Shown one piece after another: positions 26,002 to 36,021 of a stretch of DNA of 64,000 nucleotides. The DNA comes from CAYVKM01 sp964452045. GTDB lineage: Bacteria > Calditrichota > Calditrichia > RBG-13-44-9. The position numbers and the translations under genes are program-made. Location: assembly GCA_964452045.1 (NCBI GenBank), contig CAYVKM010000011.1:1-64000 (forward strand). The letters run 5' to 3'. Every line of letters begins with the position of its first letter. Position 1 is the first letter of the stretch. The notes beneath the pieces are model-generated. The model was given only the letters and a program-made list of their open reading frames with translations. It made no database searches and was not told the origin of the DNA.

Positions 26002-27123
26002 TCAATTTTTATCTCCCACGGCCTCTGTTAAACTAGACTGCAAGAGTTCCCGGATTTTCACAACCGAATTGTGGGTAGAGAATTCCCGGGGGAATCCGCT
26101 AAATTTGTCCGTTGCTAACCGGATATCTCTTTTTAAATCGAGCTTATCCTGTTCGACACTGTAGAACCAACCTTTTTTCTTAAATCTCTCAGCCAGATAG
26201 AGTTGTTCGGTTTGGCCCGGGGTGGGAACAAATAACGCTTTCTTACCGGTTTCAGCCAGCTCCATTACCGTGCTGTATCCGGAACGTGTTACAATTAATT
26301 TGGATTTATTGAAAAATTCTGCCATCACAGATCTTGATGAATGGGGAATGATCGTGAGGTTGCCCCCAAGGTGTTCTTTTTCGCTTCTCTCCGGTTTACC
26401 CAGCAGAACCACTTTTTCCCCCTCTATTTCCTGAATCTGCTCTCGGATTATTTCCTCAAAGATCGATCGCTGTGGCTCCGGGCCCGAAATAGATACCAGA
26501 AGATCAATTTCTTCCTCCGGGGTATCTGAGCGTGAAATACTACTCAGCGGGCCGGAAAAAAAATATTTCGTCTCTCCATTTATTTTTGAGAGTCTACCGG
26601 AGAGTACTCCCCTGTCCTGTATAAGTAAATCCGGAATAATAACAGTATTATATTTTTTATGATAATGCCGGTTAAAAGCAGCACCAATGAACTCAAAATA
26701 TCGAAGAGACCGAGGGGCAATGAATCTCAACTGGTGCGTGATGAATAATGAGGGAATTCCCTCCGCATAACAGCCATAACGATGATCACTGATCACCAGG
26801 TCAATGGTATTACCTGAAATGGCTTGCCCTACTATCTGGTGCTCGGTTTTTATTTTTTTGAGCAATCCCGGAACTTGACGTATTAACCCGAGGATACTCA
26901 CCCCTTTGCTGGAATAGGATAATTCATAATCAGGTAATTCCAAAAAGTCTGCTTGCTCAATTTCCTGTTTCAGATATAAAAGACTCCGACCAGAACTTGC
27001 GATTGTGACAATTGCCCCATTTTGTTGAAGATCCTGAATAACCGGGAGGCAGCGGCTGGCATGTCCCAATCCCATGTTCAAGACGCAAAAAAGTATTTTC
27101 GATTTCTTAATGGAAGTAGTCAT
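26002..27123 (-). CDS. MurG-like glycosyltransferase (GT-B fold, MJ1255 type)
   Basis: The product has 373 aa. The N-terminal domain starts ILFCVLNMGLGHASRCLPVI, the Gly-rich loop and GHxxR of GT28/MurG-like enzymes; the C-terminal nucleotide-sugar half has LLVSISGPEPQRSIFEEIIR and the donor-site region VTRSGYSTVMELAETGKKAL with a downstream TPGQTEQ. This order matches the conserved MJ1255-type family of predicted glycosyltransferases. Donor and acceptor are unknown. It is transcribed alone; the multi-VanZ gene follows about 190 bp downstream on the same strand. Confidence 0.8.
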   Translation of the reverse strand: MTTSIKKSKILFCVLNMGLGHASRCLPVIQDLQQNGAIVTIASSGRSLLYLKQEIEQADFLELPDYELSYSSKGVSILGLIRQVPGLLKKIKTEHQIVGQAISGNTIDLVISDHRYGCYAEGIPSLFITHQLRFIAPRSLRYFEFIGAAFNRHYHKKYNTVIIPDLLIQDRGVLSGRLSKINGETKYFFSGPLSSISRSDTPEEEIDLLVSISGPEPQRSIFEEIIREQIQEIEGEKVVLLGKPERSEKEHLGGNLTIIPHSSRSVMAEFFNKSKLIVTRSGYSTVMELAETGKKALFVPTPGQTEQLYLAERFKKKGWFYSVEQDKLDLKRDIRLATDKFSGFPREFSTHNSVVKIRELLQSSLTEAVGDKN

Positions 27124-27217
27124 TTAATTAGATTAAAGGGATTATTCTACTCATATTATCTATTGAGACGAGACATCCAAATGTAATGCAGGAAATAAAA
27201 ACGGAGAAGTGTAAAGA

Positions 27218-28642
27218 TTATTTATGAATTGCCGGCGGTAAAAAAATCTTGAAGGTTGTTCCCTTATTAATCCTGGAAGATACTTCAACCCGCCCGTTAT
27301 GATGATTTATGGTGCTGTATACAATTGAAAGTCCCAAGCCCATTCCTTTTCCCACTTCTTTGGTGGTATAGAAGGGATCATATATTTTCGAAAGATCCTC
27401 TTTGGAGATGCCCTTGCCATTATCCTCAATCTCACATATCAAAAAATCACCTTCCCGGGAATTACGGATTTGAATATGATCTGCGCTGGCACCAATAGCA
27501 TTATTTAACAGATTCAGCAGCGCTTGATTTAATTCTGCCCTATTTCCTTCAATAAAGAAAGTCTCATTGGCGCTTATGGTAATTTTAACAGAATTATCTA
27601 TTCCTTTCTTCAGGAACTTTACCGTAGATTTTAAATTTTCATTCCAGTTTAGCATCTGGAAATTATGGCCTCCAATCCCGGAAAAGTTGCGCAGATCTTC
27701 TACAATTTTTCGTGAGCGCTCCGCACCCTCCTGCATTCCGTCAATCAAATTGAGTAAATCTTTTTTAATGAATTGTAGATCGGCATCAATCTCATTTTGT
27801 GTGGTACCGGATTTTTCCAAAATCTTTATCTCGGATATAAGTTTTTCCGAGTACTCACGGAGATGAGGAAGATTACTATAAATAAAATTGATAGGGTTAT
27901 TAAATTCATGCATAAAACCGGCAATAATTCGACCAAGGCTGGCCATTTTTTCACTCTGAATCAATCTCTCCTGGGTGCTTCTTAGTTTCTCCACCGTTTT
28001 TTGAAGACTCTCAGTTCGTTGACGGACTTTCTCTTCCAGGGAAAGATTCAATTCTTCAATCTTTTGATAGGTCATCGAATTATGAAGTGCAATGGCAACT
28101 AAATTTGCGATGGCCTGCAAAAATTCAATATCCGCCTCATTAAGGACTTTGGTCAGATGGCGATTATCGACATAAATAGTGCCCAGAATTTCTTTTCCGA
28201 CCCGGATTGGAACACAAATGAAGGAGAGGATTTCCAATTTATGAATTGTTTGGATCTGGGAAAATCGGGTATCATCCAGTGCATTAGAGCTGTACAGGGG
28301 CTTAAAGTCCTGGATAACTTTGGAAACAATAGTATGGCTAAAATTCAGCGCATTCTTTTCTGATTGCTCATCAATGTTGTAAGAAATCCGGATTTGCAGA
28401 TCACTCCCCTCGATCAAAATAATTATCGCCCGTTCCACTTCCAAGAGTTTCACAATATTCACGATTAATTCTTTAAAAATCTTGTCCGGATCCAGGATAC
28501 GATTGAGCTGTTGGCTTAGCAGATATAAAGCCTGTAAACGTTTTTTATCGAGGGTTTCAAAACTATAGAAGCTATCTGCCAGATCCGGGTGATCAATTTG
28601 TAACTGGTCGGAAATTTCACGGAACGGGTTTTTTTTGCTCAT
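27218..28642 (-). CDS. Cytoplasmic GAF-domain sensor histidine kinase
   Basis: The product has 474 aa with no transmembrane segment. A GAF domain (about 45-195, ERAIIILIEGSDLQIRISYN ... LSFICVPIRVGKEILGTIYV) is followed by a coiled coil (EELNLSLEEKVRQRTESL) and the kinase core: H-box AGFMHEFNNPINFIYSNL, N-box LNQALLNLLNNAIGAS, G1 EIEDNGKGIS, F/G2 FYTTKEVGKGMGLGLSIVYS. The ligand of the GAF domain is unknown. No response regulator lies nearby, so it is an orphan kinase. Confidence 0.9.
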   Translation of the reverse strand: MSKKNPFREISDQLQIDHPDLADSFYSFETLDKKRLQALYLLSQQLNRILDPDKIFKELIVNIVKLLEVERAIIILIEGSDLQIRISYNIDEQSEKNALNFSHTIVSKVIQDFKPLYSSNALDDTRFSQIQTIHKLEILSFICVPIRVGKEILGTIYVDNRHLTKVLNEADIEFLQAIANLVAIALHNSMTYQKIEELNLSLEEKVRQRTESLQKTVEKLRSTQERLIQSEKMASLGRIIAGFMHEFNNPINFIYSNLPHLREYSEKLISEIKILEKSGTTQNEIDADLQFIKKDLLNLIDGMQEGAERSRKIVEDLRNFSGIGGHNFQMLNWNENLKSTVKFLKKGIDNSVKITISANETFFIEGNRAELNQALLNLLNNAIGASADHIQIRNSREGDFLICEIEDNGKGISKEDLSKIYDPFYTTKEVGKGMGLGLSIVYSTINHHNGRVEVSSRINKGTTFKIFLPPAIHK

Positions 28643-28722
28643 AAAGTAAAATATAAATCTTCACACATTAAAATCAAGCGAGAAAAGGCGATCTACATAT
28701 TATCAAAATTTTAAGGCTCAAA

Positions 28723-28751
28723 CAAAAAAGGCCAGAGCATAACTCCGGCCT
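28723..28751 (-). terminator. rpsA rho-independent terminator
   Basis: Read on the minus strand, AGGCCGGAG and CTCTGGCCT pair (one C-A mismatch) around a 5-base loop and are followed by TTTTTTGTTTG. It lies just after the S1 stop. Confidence 0.85.
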
Positions 28752-28776
28752 CTTAATAAATATCCAAAGAAAAAAG

Positions 28777-30978
28777 TTAGGACTCGCTCTCGTCCGCTTT
28801 ATCTTCTTCCTTTGTTTTTTTACTTTTCTTTTTACCTGTTGACTTTTCAGATGCCGATTCTTTTTTAGCAGAAGATTTTTTAGTCTCTTTTTTCGCTGTC
28901 GTCTTTTTGGTCGCCGCTTTTTCTTTGCTTTCTGCCTTCGGTTTCTTTTCCTTTTTCTCTTCTTTTGGTTCCTTTTCTTCCGGTTCTTTCTCTACTGCTT
29001 CTTCCTTCTCTGGCTCTGACTCAACTTCAGGTTCAACAGATTGCTCAACTACTTCCTGAACTTCGGCTTTCGCCTCCGGCTCTTTGTCTTCCTGTTCCTT
29101 TTTCGATTTTGGTTTTTTCGCCGGTCTGCCTGTATCTTCCTGCTCTGCGGGCAATCCTTCCAGAACCTCGGGTACATCCTTTACCAATTCTCCCATGGTG
29201 GTTGGAGCAAAGTTGTGCTCCGCCAGATATTGATCGACTTCTGTCTGTTCCTTACCTTTCAGATATTCACTAACCGACAGAACAATACGCTTATTCTCTT
29301 TATCGAACTCAATTACCTTTAGTGGCAATTCGTCTCCGACTTTAAAATGATCCGAAGCCCTTTTAATATTGGTTTTGCTGAGATGATTCAGAGGAACAAA
29401 TGCATCTACTCCCAATGGCAGAGTAACGATTACACCTTTATCAATAAGACGGGAGATTTTGCCTTTGGTCTCTGTTCCCATGTGATATTCATCCTCAAAC
29501 GCATCCCACGGATTTGCTTCAACCTGTTTATGGCCGAGAGCTATTCGTCGTTCATCCTGATTAATATCAAGAACCACAACGTCAATTTCCTGCCCCTTTT
29601 TCACTACCTCACTGGGGTGTCGGACTTTCTTGGTCCAGCTCAAATCGGAAATATGCACCAGACCATCTACACCTTCTTCTAACTCAACAAAGGCACCAAA
29701 AGGTGTCAGATTCCGGACAATACCTCTGTGTTTTGAATTGACCGGATATTTCTCATCAATCTTTTCCCAGGGATCTGGAGTCAGTTGCTTTAAACCCAGC
29801 GAAATTTTGCGGTCGTCTGCTTCGATGCTCAACACAACCGCTTCTACCGAATCACCTTCCTTTAATAATTGCGAAGGATTTTTGATGTGTTGAGACCAGC
29901 TCATTTCGGAAACATGGATTAATCCTTCAATACCCTTTTCCAGTTCAACAAATGCACCGTAATCAGTAATACTGACGACTTTACCTTTTACCTGACTTCC
30001 AACCGGGAATCTTTCTTCCACATTTTCCCAGGGATGGGGTTGCAATTGTTTCAGTCCTAGGGAAATCCGTGATTTATTTTCATCGAAATCCAGGATCATC
30101 ACATCAATTTCCTGATCGAGCTTAACCACCTCGGAAGGATGGTTCACCCGGCCCCAGGATAAATCGGTAATATGCAGCAAGCCATCCACACCGCCAAGAT
30201 CGATAAACACACCAAAATCAGTGATATTCTTAACCATACCCCGGCGTACCTGACCCTTTTCCAAAGTACCAAGGATTTCGCCTCGTTTGCTTTCCAGGGT
30301 TTTCTCAATAATGACCCGACGGGAAACAACAATATTTTTACGTTGTTCATTCACTTTCACAATTTTCAGATCAAGATCCTGACCAACAAAAGCATCGAAA
30401 TCTCGGATTGGTTTTACATCCACCTGTGAACCAGGCAGGAAGGCATCCACCCCACCCAGATCCACAACAAATCCACCTTTAATACGGCGGACTATACGGC
30501 CTTTAATAACTTCATCTTTTTCATGTTTATCAATTAAATTTTCCCAGGTACGGATAAAATAGACTTTCCGTCGGGAGAGCATAACCTGGCCCTCAACGTC
30601 CTCCGGATTTTCCAGGAAAACTTCAACCTGATCCCCCACCTTAATATTTTCCAGATCAATAAATTCGTCTTTGGGGATCATCCCTTCAGATTTAAATCCA
30701 ACATCTACCACCACATCCTTTTCATTCAGTGCAACCACGGTACCTTTGATGATATCCCCCTCGTGCACTCTGTCAAAGCTCTTCTCATAAAGCTTCAACA
30801 TTTTAGGATCGACTTCCGGGCTATCATCAACCAGCACATCGGGAGCATCCTCCAGCTTAAATACTTGTCCGGGCTTTATGGCGCCGTCATGATCGTCCTT
30901 TGCTTCTTTCTTTTTCGATTCACTCTTCGGCTTTTCTTCTACCACGTCCGGGGTTTCATTTTTGACTTCTTCCGTCAT
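28777..30978 (-). CDS. rpsA: 30S ribosomal protein S1 with a long charged C-terminal tail
   Basis: The product has 733 aa. Six S1 RNA-binding domains span about 50-590; typical segments are GDIIKGTVVALNEKDVVVDV, GFVVDLGGVDAFLPGS, GVFIDLGGVDGLLHITDLSW and GAFVELEKGIEGLIHVSEMS. Residues about 30-50 are acidic. After about 610 the protein becomes low-complexity Lys/Glu, then a Lys/Ala/Ser/Thr stretch (KKTTAKKETKKSSAKKES) like bacterial histone H1-type tails. S1 helps mRNA bind the 30S subunit. A strong AAAGGAGG lies 10 bases before the ATG. It diverges from the mevalonate operon. Confidence 0.93.
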   Translation of the reverse strand: MTEEVKNETPDVVEEKPKSESKKKEAKDDHDGAIKPGQVFKLEDAPDVLVDDSPEVDPKMLKLYEKSFDRVHEGDIIKGTVVALNEKDVVVDVGFKSEGMIPKDEFIDLENIKVGDQVEVFLENPEDVEGQVMLSRRKVYFIRTWENLIDKHEKDEVIKGRIVRRIKGGFVVDLGGVDAFLPGSQVDVKPIRDFDAFVGQDLDLKIVKVNEQRKNIVVSRRVIIEKTLESKRGEILGTLEKGQVRRGMVKNITDFGVFIDLGGVDGLLHITDLSWGRVNHPSEVVKLDQEIDVMILDFDENKSRISLGLKQLQPHPWENVEERFPVGSQVKGKVVSITDYGAFVELEKGIEGLIHVSEMSWSQHIKNPSQLLKEGDSVEAVVLSIEADDRKISLGLKQLTPDPWEKIDEKYPVNSKHRGIVRNLTPFGAFVELEEGVDGLVHISDLSWTKKVRHPSEVVKKGQEIDVVVLDINQDERRIALGHKQVEANPWDAFEDEYHMGTETKGKISRLIDKGVIVTLPLGVDAFVPLNHLSKTNIKRASDHFKVGDELPLKVIEFDKENKRIVLSVSEYLKGKEQTEVDQYLAEHNFAPTTMGELVKDVPEVLEGLPAEQEDTGRPAKKPKSKKEQEDKEPEAKAEVQEVVEQSVEPEVESEPEKEEAVEKEPEEKEPKEEKKEKKPKAESKEKAATKKTTAKKETKKSSAKKESASEKSTGKKKSKKTKEEDKADESES

Positions 30979-31142
30979 TTAATTAAATCCTCCTTTCAAA
31001 AAGATTTACCCTTTCGGGATAAGCTGCCAAATTTAAGTTTTTGAGTTTGCTATTCAAAATGATTTTTTGAAAAGGATAATGTAGAAACCAAAAGAATATT
31101 TAACTTTTGTAACCATTTAAAGAATTTAACCCGATTATTTGT

Positions 31143-31161
31143 TATATTATTTTCTAATATA
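31143..31161. promoter_or_regulatory. Inverted repeat upstream of the mevalonate operon
   Basis: TATATTA (31143-31149), 5 bases, TAATATA (31155-31161): a perfect 7-bp inverted repeat 21 bp before the first ATG of the operon. It is entirely AT, so chance occurrence is possible; it could be an operator or part of the leader. Confidence 0.25.
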
Positions 31162-31182
31162 CAATTTGAGATCCTGAATTAA

Positions 31183-33936
31183 ATGAAACTACCCCGTTCC
31201 TATCATCTCACTTCATCGGCGCTTGCCGGTCAAATGCTGATGCCTGCTGTTCACTTAGAATTCTTAAATAATAAAGGTGCCCGGGCCCGGAAAATAGTTC
31301 GGCTGATTCAGAAATTTCAACCCGGAGGTATTATTCTTTTCGGGGGACATCCTTCAGACATTCAATATTGGGTAAGACAATTTCAGGAAGTATCGACTTA
31401 TCCCCTATTAGTCGGAGCAGATTTGGAAAGGGGAACGGGCAGTCTGTTTAAATCCGGTACCGTATTACCCCATGCTCTGGCCTGGGGTGCTGCGGACGAT
31501 CTGAATCTGGTGCAGGAAGCAGCAACTGTAATCGCCCAGGAGGCAAAGGTTTTGGGAATTAATACAATTTTCGCCCCCATACTGGATCTGGTGGTCGAAC
31601 CCAAGAATCCGATTATCAACATCCGCGGATTCCACTTCAAGCCTGAGAAAGTTGCAGAGATAGGTAAAGTATTTATTGAAACAGTACAAAAAAATGGACT
31701 GGCCTGTGTGGCAAAACATTTCCCGGGACACGGTCGGACCATACGGGATTCCCATCTTGAATTACCAAAAATTAACCTCAGCCTGGAAGAGCTAATACAA
31801 AGCGATATCCGTCCATTTGAAGTAGCAGTGAATTCTGACGTTAAGGGAATAATGAGTGCCCACATCCAATTGAAAGGTAGGAAATTGCCGGTAACCCTGG
31901 ACCCCGATATCTTAAAGCAGGAATTAAGAACAGAACTCTCATACTTAGGGCTCATTTTCAGCGATGCCATCAATATGAAGGCGGTAAGCGCTCACTACTC
32001 AGTTATGGAACAAACAGCATTTGGATTAAATGCGGGATTGGATGTTTTCTTAATGCCGGAGCAATTACCTCTTTTCCATACTCTGCTTAGTGAACTCATA
32101 GAAAAGGATGAAAAATTAAAATCATCTGCCCAGGATAGCGTGGAACGTATCTTTGACCTAAAAAAATGGATCCACCGGATGCAGCCGGACCCAGCACATC
32201 ATGCCCGAATTTACAAAATTCTCGAAACGCCAGCGCATCTGGCCATCAGCCATAAACTGGCAGATGCTTCAGTTACCTGTATTCATAAAACCAATGAATT
32301 CCCGCTGGATTTAACCAAGATCAAAAAATGTGCCCATATTATTTTTACTGATTTTAAGCCAATTGATGAACCGCTTAATCTACTCCGGAAAAAATTGAGT
32401 CAATTTTTTGATGAGGTGCAGACTCGGGTTAACCAATTCGATGGTGTGTCTAAAAATAATTCTGATTTTAATTCGGATATTTTTATTATCTCTCTTTATG
32501 GCAGAACTTTCGCCGGACATGTTTCCAGTTTCGACTCGATGCTGATTAACCAAACCATAAAAAATCTCTTTCAACAGAAGAAACCTGTGATCCTTAATGT
32601 TTTTGGAAATCCGTTCATTACTAAGAAGATAAATCGGTTAAAGGATTGCGCAGCAGTTTTCCTGTTTTATTCATATGTGGATAGTTCCCAAGTAGCCGCC
32701 TTTAATGCCTTATGTTCTTTCATCACAGTAAAGGGAAGCTTACCTGTTTTGCTGGGTCCGAAATTGAAACATATTTTAATTCCACAGAAATCTTACTCTG
32801 TTTCGATCGGAGATACAGAGATAACTGATTTACCTGAACTGGATAGTTTTATCCAGCAATCAATTACGCAGAAAGCATTCCCCGGTGGAGTGCTGTTTAT
32901 TCTTAAAGATGGTAGGACGATCTATAACAAAGCGTATGGACATTTTGATTACGATCATCAGTCGCCAAAAGTACAGGTCGATACCCAATACGATCTGGCC
33001 TCTTTGACTAAGGTTCTGGCAACCGTTCCCGCTATTCTCCTGCTTGCCGAAAATGATCTTATAAGCATAGAAGATAAGTTGTCTTCCTTTTACCATGCAT
33101 TGAATAAGAGACCACTTGGTCTGGCAACCATCAGGGATTTATTGGCGCATCAAGCCGGATTACCAGCCTGGAAACCGTTTTACGATAGTTGCCATGATAA
33201 GGACAAAATCCTGATCCAAATTTTTCAAACCGAGCTTGAATATAAAATGGGTGAAGAATCCATCTACAGCGACCGGGGGTTTATTTTGCTGGGCGATATC
33301 GTTGAACGGGTGAGTGGACTATCCTTTGACACTTTCTGCCGGGATAAAATTTTTCAACCGATGGGATTATACAATCTGTCCTTTATTCCATCTCAATTTG
33401 CCCGTGGAAAAAATTCTGAAAATTCTGGCACTCAGTCAAAAAAAATTCCACCAACCGGTTTTGACAAATTCCGAAACCGAATCATTCAAGGGGAAGTTAA
33501 CGATACAAACTGCTACATCATGGGGGGCGTTGCCGGTCACGCCGGGTTATTTGGAAGTGCACCGGATGCTTCAACCATTGCCCAGATGTTTTTACATAAA
33601 GGGATATTTAACAAAACCAGAATACTAAAATATCGGACCGCTGATTCAGCAATCAAAAAAGTAAATCCTCGGATATCGGACCGGGCGATGGGATGGGACA
33701 TGCCTTCCCGAAAAAGCACCTCCGGTCGTTATTTTTCTCCGGCCAGTTTCGGACATCTTGCCTACACCGGGCCGTCGATCTGGGCGGATCCGGGAAAAAA
33801 TCTGGTGGTTACATTTCTCTGTAACCGTACCCATCCCGATCCGGAAAATAACCAGATGGATAACTTCAGACCCAAAATGCATGATCTGGTCATTGAAGCT
33901 TTAAAAACTCTGAAAATATATTTGAAAAAAAATTAA
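31183..33936 (+). CDS. Beta-N-acetylglucosaminidase (GH3, NagZ-like) fused to a serine beta-lactamase-like hydrolase
   Basis: The product has 917 aa. The N-terminal GH3 domain (about 1-340) has GGIILFGGHPSDIQYWVRQF, KHFPGHGRTIRDSHLELP (the NagZ-specific His-Asp loop) and the nucleophile Asp in IFSDAINMKAV. A GH3 C-terminal-like segment follows to about 545. Residues about 550-915 are a class C beta-lactamase/PBP-like domain with SxxK in DLASLTKVLAT and YSD in IYSDRGFILLG. Similar fusions occur in Bacteroidetes. It should act on peptidoglycan fragments. I see no N-terminal signal peptide, so the compartment is uncertain. The mevalonate genes follow after 11 bp. Confidence 0.88.
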   Translation: MKLPRSYHLTSSALAGQMLMPAVHLEFLNNKGARARKIVRLIQKFQPGGIILFGGHPSDIQYWVRQFQEVSTYPLLVGADLERGTGSLFKSGTVLPHALAWGAADDLNLVQEAATVIAQEAKVLGINTIFAPILDLVVEPKNPIINIRGFHFKPEKVAEIGKVFIETVQKNGLACVAKHFPGHGRTIRDSHLELPKINLSLEELIQSDIRPFEVAVNSDVKGIMSAHIQLKGRKLPVTLDPDILKQELRTELSYLGLIFSDAINMKAVSAHYSVMEQTAFGLNAGLDVFLMPEQLPLFHTLLSELIEKDEKLKSSAQDSVERIFDLKKWIHRMQPDPAHHARIYKILETPAHLAISHKLADASVTCIHKTNEFPLDLTKIKKCAHIIFTDFKPIDEPLNLLRKKLSQFFDEVQTRVNQFDGVSKNNSDFNSDIFIISLYGRTFAGHVSSFDSMLINQTIKNLFQQKKPVILNVFGNPFITKKINRLKDCAAVFLFYSYVDSSQVAAFNALCSFITVKGSLPVLLGPKLKHILIPQKSYSVSIGDTEITDLPELDSFIQQSITQKAFPGGVLFILKDGRTIYNKAYGHFDYDHQSPKVQVDTQYDLASLTKVLATVPAILLLAENDLISIEDKLSSFYHALNKRPLGLATIRDLLAHQAGLPAWKPFYDSCHDKDKILIQIFQTELEYKMGEESIYSDRGFILLGDIVERVSGLSFDTFCRDKIFQPMGLYNLSFIPSQFARGKNSENSGTQSKKIPPTGFDKFRNRIIQGEVNDTNCYIMGGVAGHAGLFGSAPDASTIAQMFLHKGIFNKTRILKYRTADSAIKKVNPRISDRAMGWDMPSRKSTSGRYFSPASFGHLAYTGPSIWADPGKNLVVTFLCNRTHPDPENNQMDNFRPKMHDLVIEALKTLKIYLKKN

Positions 33937-33947
33937 ATACCAGATTA

Positions 33948-34943
33948 ATGATGATGAAAGCAACTGCAAAAGCTCATTCCAACATTGCCCTTGTTAAATA
34001 CTGGGGTAAGCGGGACGAACATCTTAATTTACCTGCAGTCGGTTCAATTTCCGTAACATTAAAAGAGATATATACTGTGACAAGTGTGGAGTTCAAAAAA
34101 GATCTAAAGAAAGATGTTCTGATCTTAAATAATTCCACTGCACCTGATTACCAGCGAAAACGGGTAAGCCGCTTTCTGGATTTGATTCGCAAGGAAGCCG
34201 GAACCAATGCACCTGCCCGGGTTGTCAGTGAAAACAATTTCCCCACCGGTGCCGGATTAGCTTCCTCAGCCTCGGCCTTTGCCAGTCTGGCCTTGGCAGG
34301 AACCACTGCTGCGGGAATACAAAAATCGGAAACTCAACTCTCTGGGCTTGCCCGTTTAGGTTCCGGTTCAGCGGCCAGGTCTATTTTTGGCGGTTTCGTA
34401 GAGATGAATTTGGGAACGCGGGATGATGGATCAGACTCAGTCGCCCATCAGATTGCACCGGAGAATTATTGGGATATCCGGGTATTGATTGCCATAACCT
34501 CCACCGCAGAGAAAAAAACTGGCTCCACCGAAGGCATGCAGCATTCAGCTGAGACATCACCTTATTATCAGCAATGGCTGTCTACCTCCGTAAAGGACCT
34601 GACTGATATGCACCAGGCAATTAAACTGCGGGATTTTAAATCCCTGGGAGAAATTTCAGAATACAGTTGTTTGAAAATGCATGCCCTGGCTATGAGTGCA
34701 CGGCCAGGCCTTATTTACTGGAACAGTATTACATTGGATTGTATGCAAGCAATAACCGATTTACGAAGATCGGGAATCCCGGTTTATTTTACCATAGATG
34801 CCGGCCCGCAGGTAAAGGCAATATGTTTGCCCGAAAATGTCGATAAAATTCAAAAAGTGCTGGCAAATATCAGGGGCGTAAAAAAAATAATTAAGACCGC
34901 TCTGGGACCGGGAACAGCATTGGTGGGAGAGACATTACTGTGA
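33948..34943 (+). CDS. mvaD: Diphosphomevalonate decarboxylase
   Basis: The product has 331 aa, a GHMP-family enzyme that uses ATP to convert mevalonate 5-diphosphate to isopentenyl diphosphate. Family motifs are clear: NIALVKYWGKRDEHLNLP near the N-terminus, NNFPTGAGLASSASAFASL (phosphate-binding loop), GSGSAARSIFGGFVEMN and the catalytic-Asp region YFTIDAGPQVK. Three consecutive ATG codons open the frame; the exact start is uncertain by two codons. It is the second gene of the operon and overlaps the next start (GTGA). Confidence 0.93.
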   Translation: MMMKATAKAHSNIALVKYWGKRDEHLNLPAVGSISVTLKEIYTVTSVEFKKDLKKDVLILNNSTAPDYQRKRVSRFLDLIRKEAGTNAPARVVSENNFPTGAGLASSASAFASLALAGTTAAGIQKSETQLSGLARLGSGSAARSIFGGFVEMNLGTRDDGSDSVAHQIAPENYWDIRVLIAITSTAEKKTGSTEGMQHSAETSPYYQQWLSTSVKDLTDMHQAIKLRDFKSLGEISEYSCLKMHALAMSARPGLIYWNSITLDCMQAITDLRRSGIPVYFTIDAGPQVKAICLPENVDKIQKVLANIRGVKKIIKTALGPGTALVGETLL

Positions 34944-36010
34944 ATCATATTTTATCCAGTGCCCCGGGTAAACTTATTCTATTGGGTGAATATGCCGTAC
35001 TGGAAGGTGCGAAAGCCCTGGTGGCTGCAGTGGACCGTTTTGCCAGAGTAAATATATCAAAGAGTGATGAATATATTTGTAAATCACCTACCTTAAAAAT
35101 CAGTGATATAAAATTTGAAATCAGTCCTTCAGGAAAAATCCAATTTCCGGAAGAGATCTCGGAAGCAATCCGTAAGCAGCTTGTCTTTTTCACAAAAACG
35201 ATGGAATATTTCCTGGAGAATGTCAAAGAGGAAATTCGTTCGGGACCATGTCAGCTTGAGTTGAATACTGATGATTTTTATTTAGCTGGCACCAGACAGA
35301 AATTGGGCATGGGATCCAGTGCTGCCTTAACGGTAGCTTTGATAAATGGGCTAGAGAATTTTTATTCGGCGCCACTTGATTCCCATGGAATTTACTCCCG
35401 ATCATTAAAAGCCCATTATTTCTCCCAGGGGAAGAAAGGCAGCGGGATTGACGTAGCAGCAAGTTGTTTCGGTGGTATCCTGGAGTTCCAGAGATCCAAA
35501 AACTCGGAGGACGAAACTCCCAGAGTTACTAAAACAGATATTCCAGCCAATTTAAAAATCATACCAATCTGGAGCGGGACATCCACTTCCACCCGGGAAT
35601 TCGTTACAAAAGTAATGCAGTTCAAAGAAGGCCAACCAAAAGAATACTGGGCAATCATGGAAAATTTATCAGAGTTCTCCGAAAGAGGGTGTAGCGCTTT
35701 ACAAAATGACGAAACCAATAATTTTCTTGAAATATGTGATCAATATTTTTATACTTTGATGCGATTAGGTGAAAGCAGCGGAACCGAAATTGTTTCAAAC
35801 GTACATAAGAGAATCGCCAAAATAGTACAACTCATCGGTGGCGTATACAAATCTTCCGGGGCGGGTGGTGGTGACATCGGGATTGCACTTACGGATTCGC
35901 CAGCATGTGAACAAAACTTAAAAGATGCGCTTTTGCATTCAGATTTTAAAATACTAAATTTGAACCTGGAATATTCGGGAGCAGAGGTTAAAAGAATTTC
36001 TGAGATATAA
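34940..36010 (+). CDS. mvaK2: Phosphomevalonate kinase (GHMP family)
   Basis: The product has 356 aa. It has APGKLILLGEYAVLEGAKAL at the N-terminus, the ATP loop KLGMGSSAALTVALINGLEN and KKGSGIDVAASCFGGILEF; the SGxDVAAS signature separates phosphomevalonate kinases from mevalonate kinases. It phosphorylates mevalonate 5-phosphate to the diphosphate. GTG is the start and overlaps the mvaD stop by 4 bases. Together with mvaD and the fusion gene downstream it gives the classical, not the archaeal, order of steps. Confidence 0.87.
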   Translation: MNHILSSAPGKLILLGEYAVLEGAKALVAAVDRFARVNISKSDEYICKSPTLKISDIKFEISPSGKIQFPEEISEAIRKQLVFFTKTMEYFLENVKEEIRSGPCQLELNTDDFYLAGTRQKLGMGSSAALTVALINGLENFYSAPLDSHGIYSRSLKAHYFSQGKKGSGIDVAASCFGGILEFQRSKNSEDETPRVTKTDIPANLKIIPIWSGTSTSTREFVTKVMQFKEGQPKEYWAIMENLSEFSERGCSALQNDETNNFLEICDQYFYTLMRLGESSGTEIVSNVHKRIAKIVQLIGGVYKSSGAGGGDIGIALTDSPACEQNLKDALLHSDFKILNLNLEYSGAEVKRISEI

Positions 36011-36021
36011 GGAGATTTTCA

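Noticed and set aside
31398..31973. 191-codon minus-strand frame
   Set aside because: Antisense to the conserved GH3 domain; Ser/Arg-rich shadow of that coding sequence.
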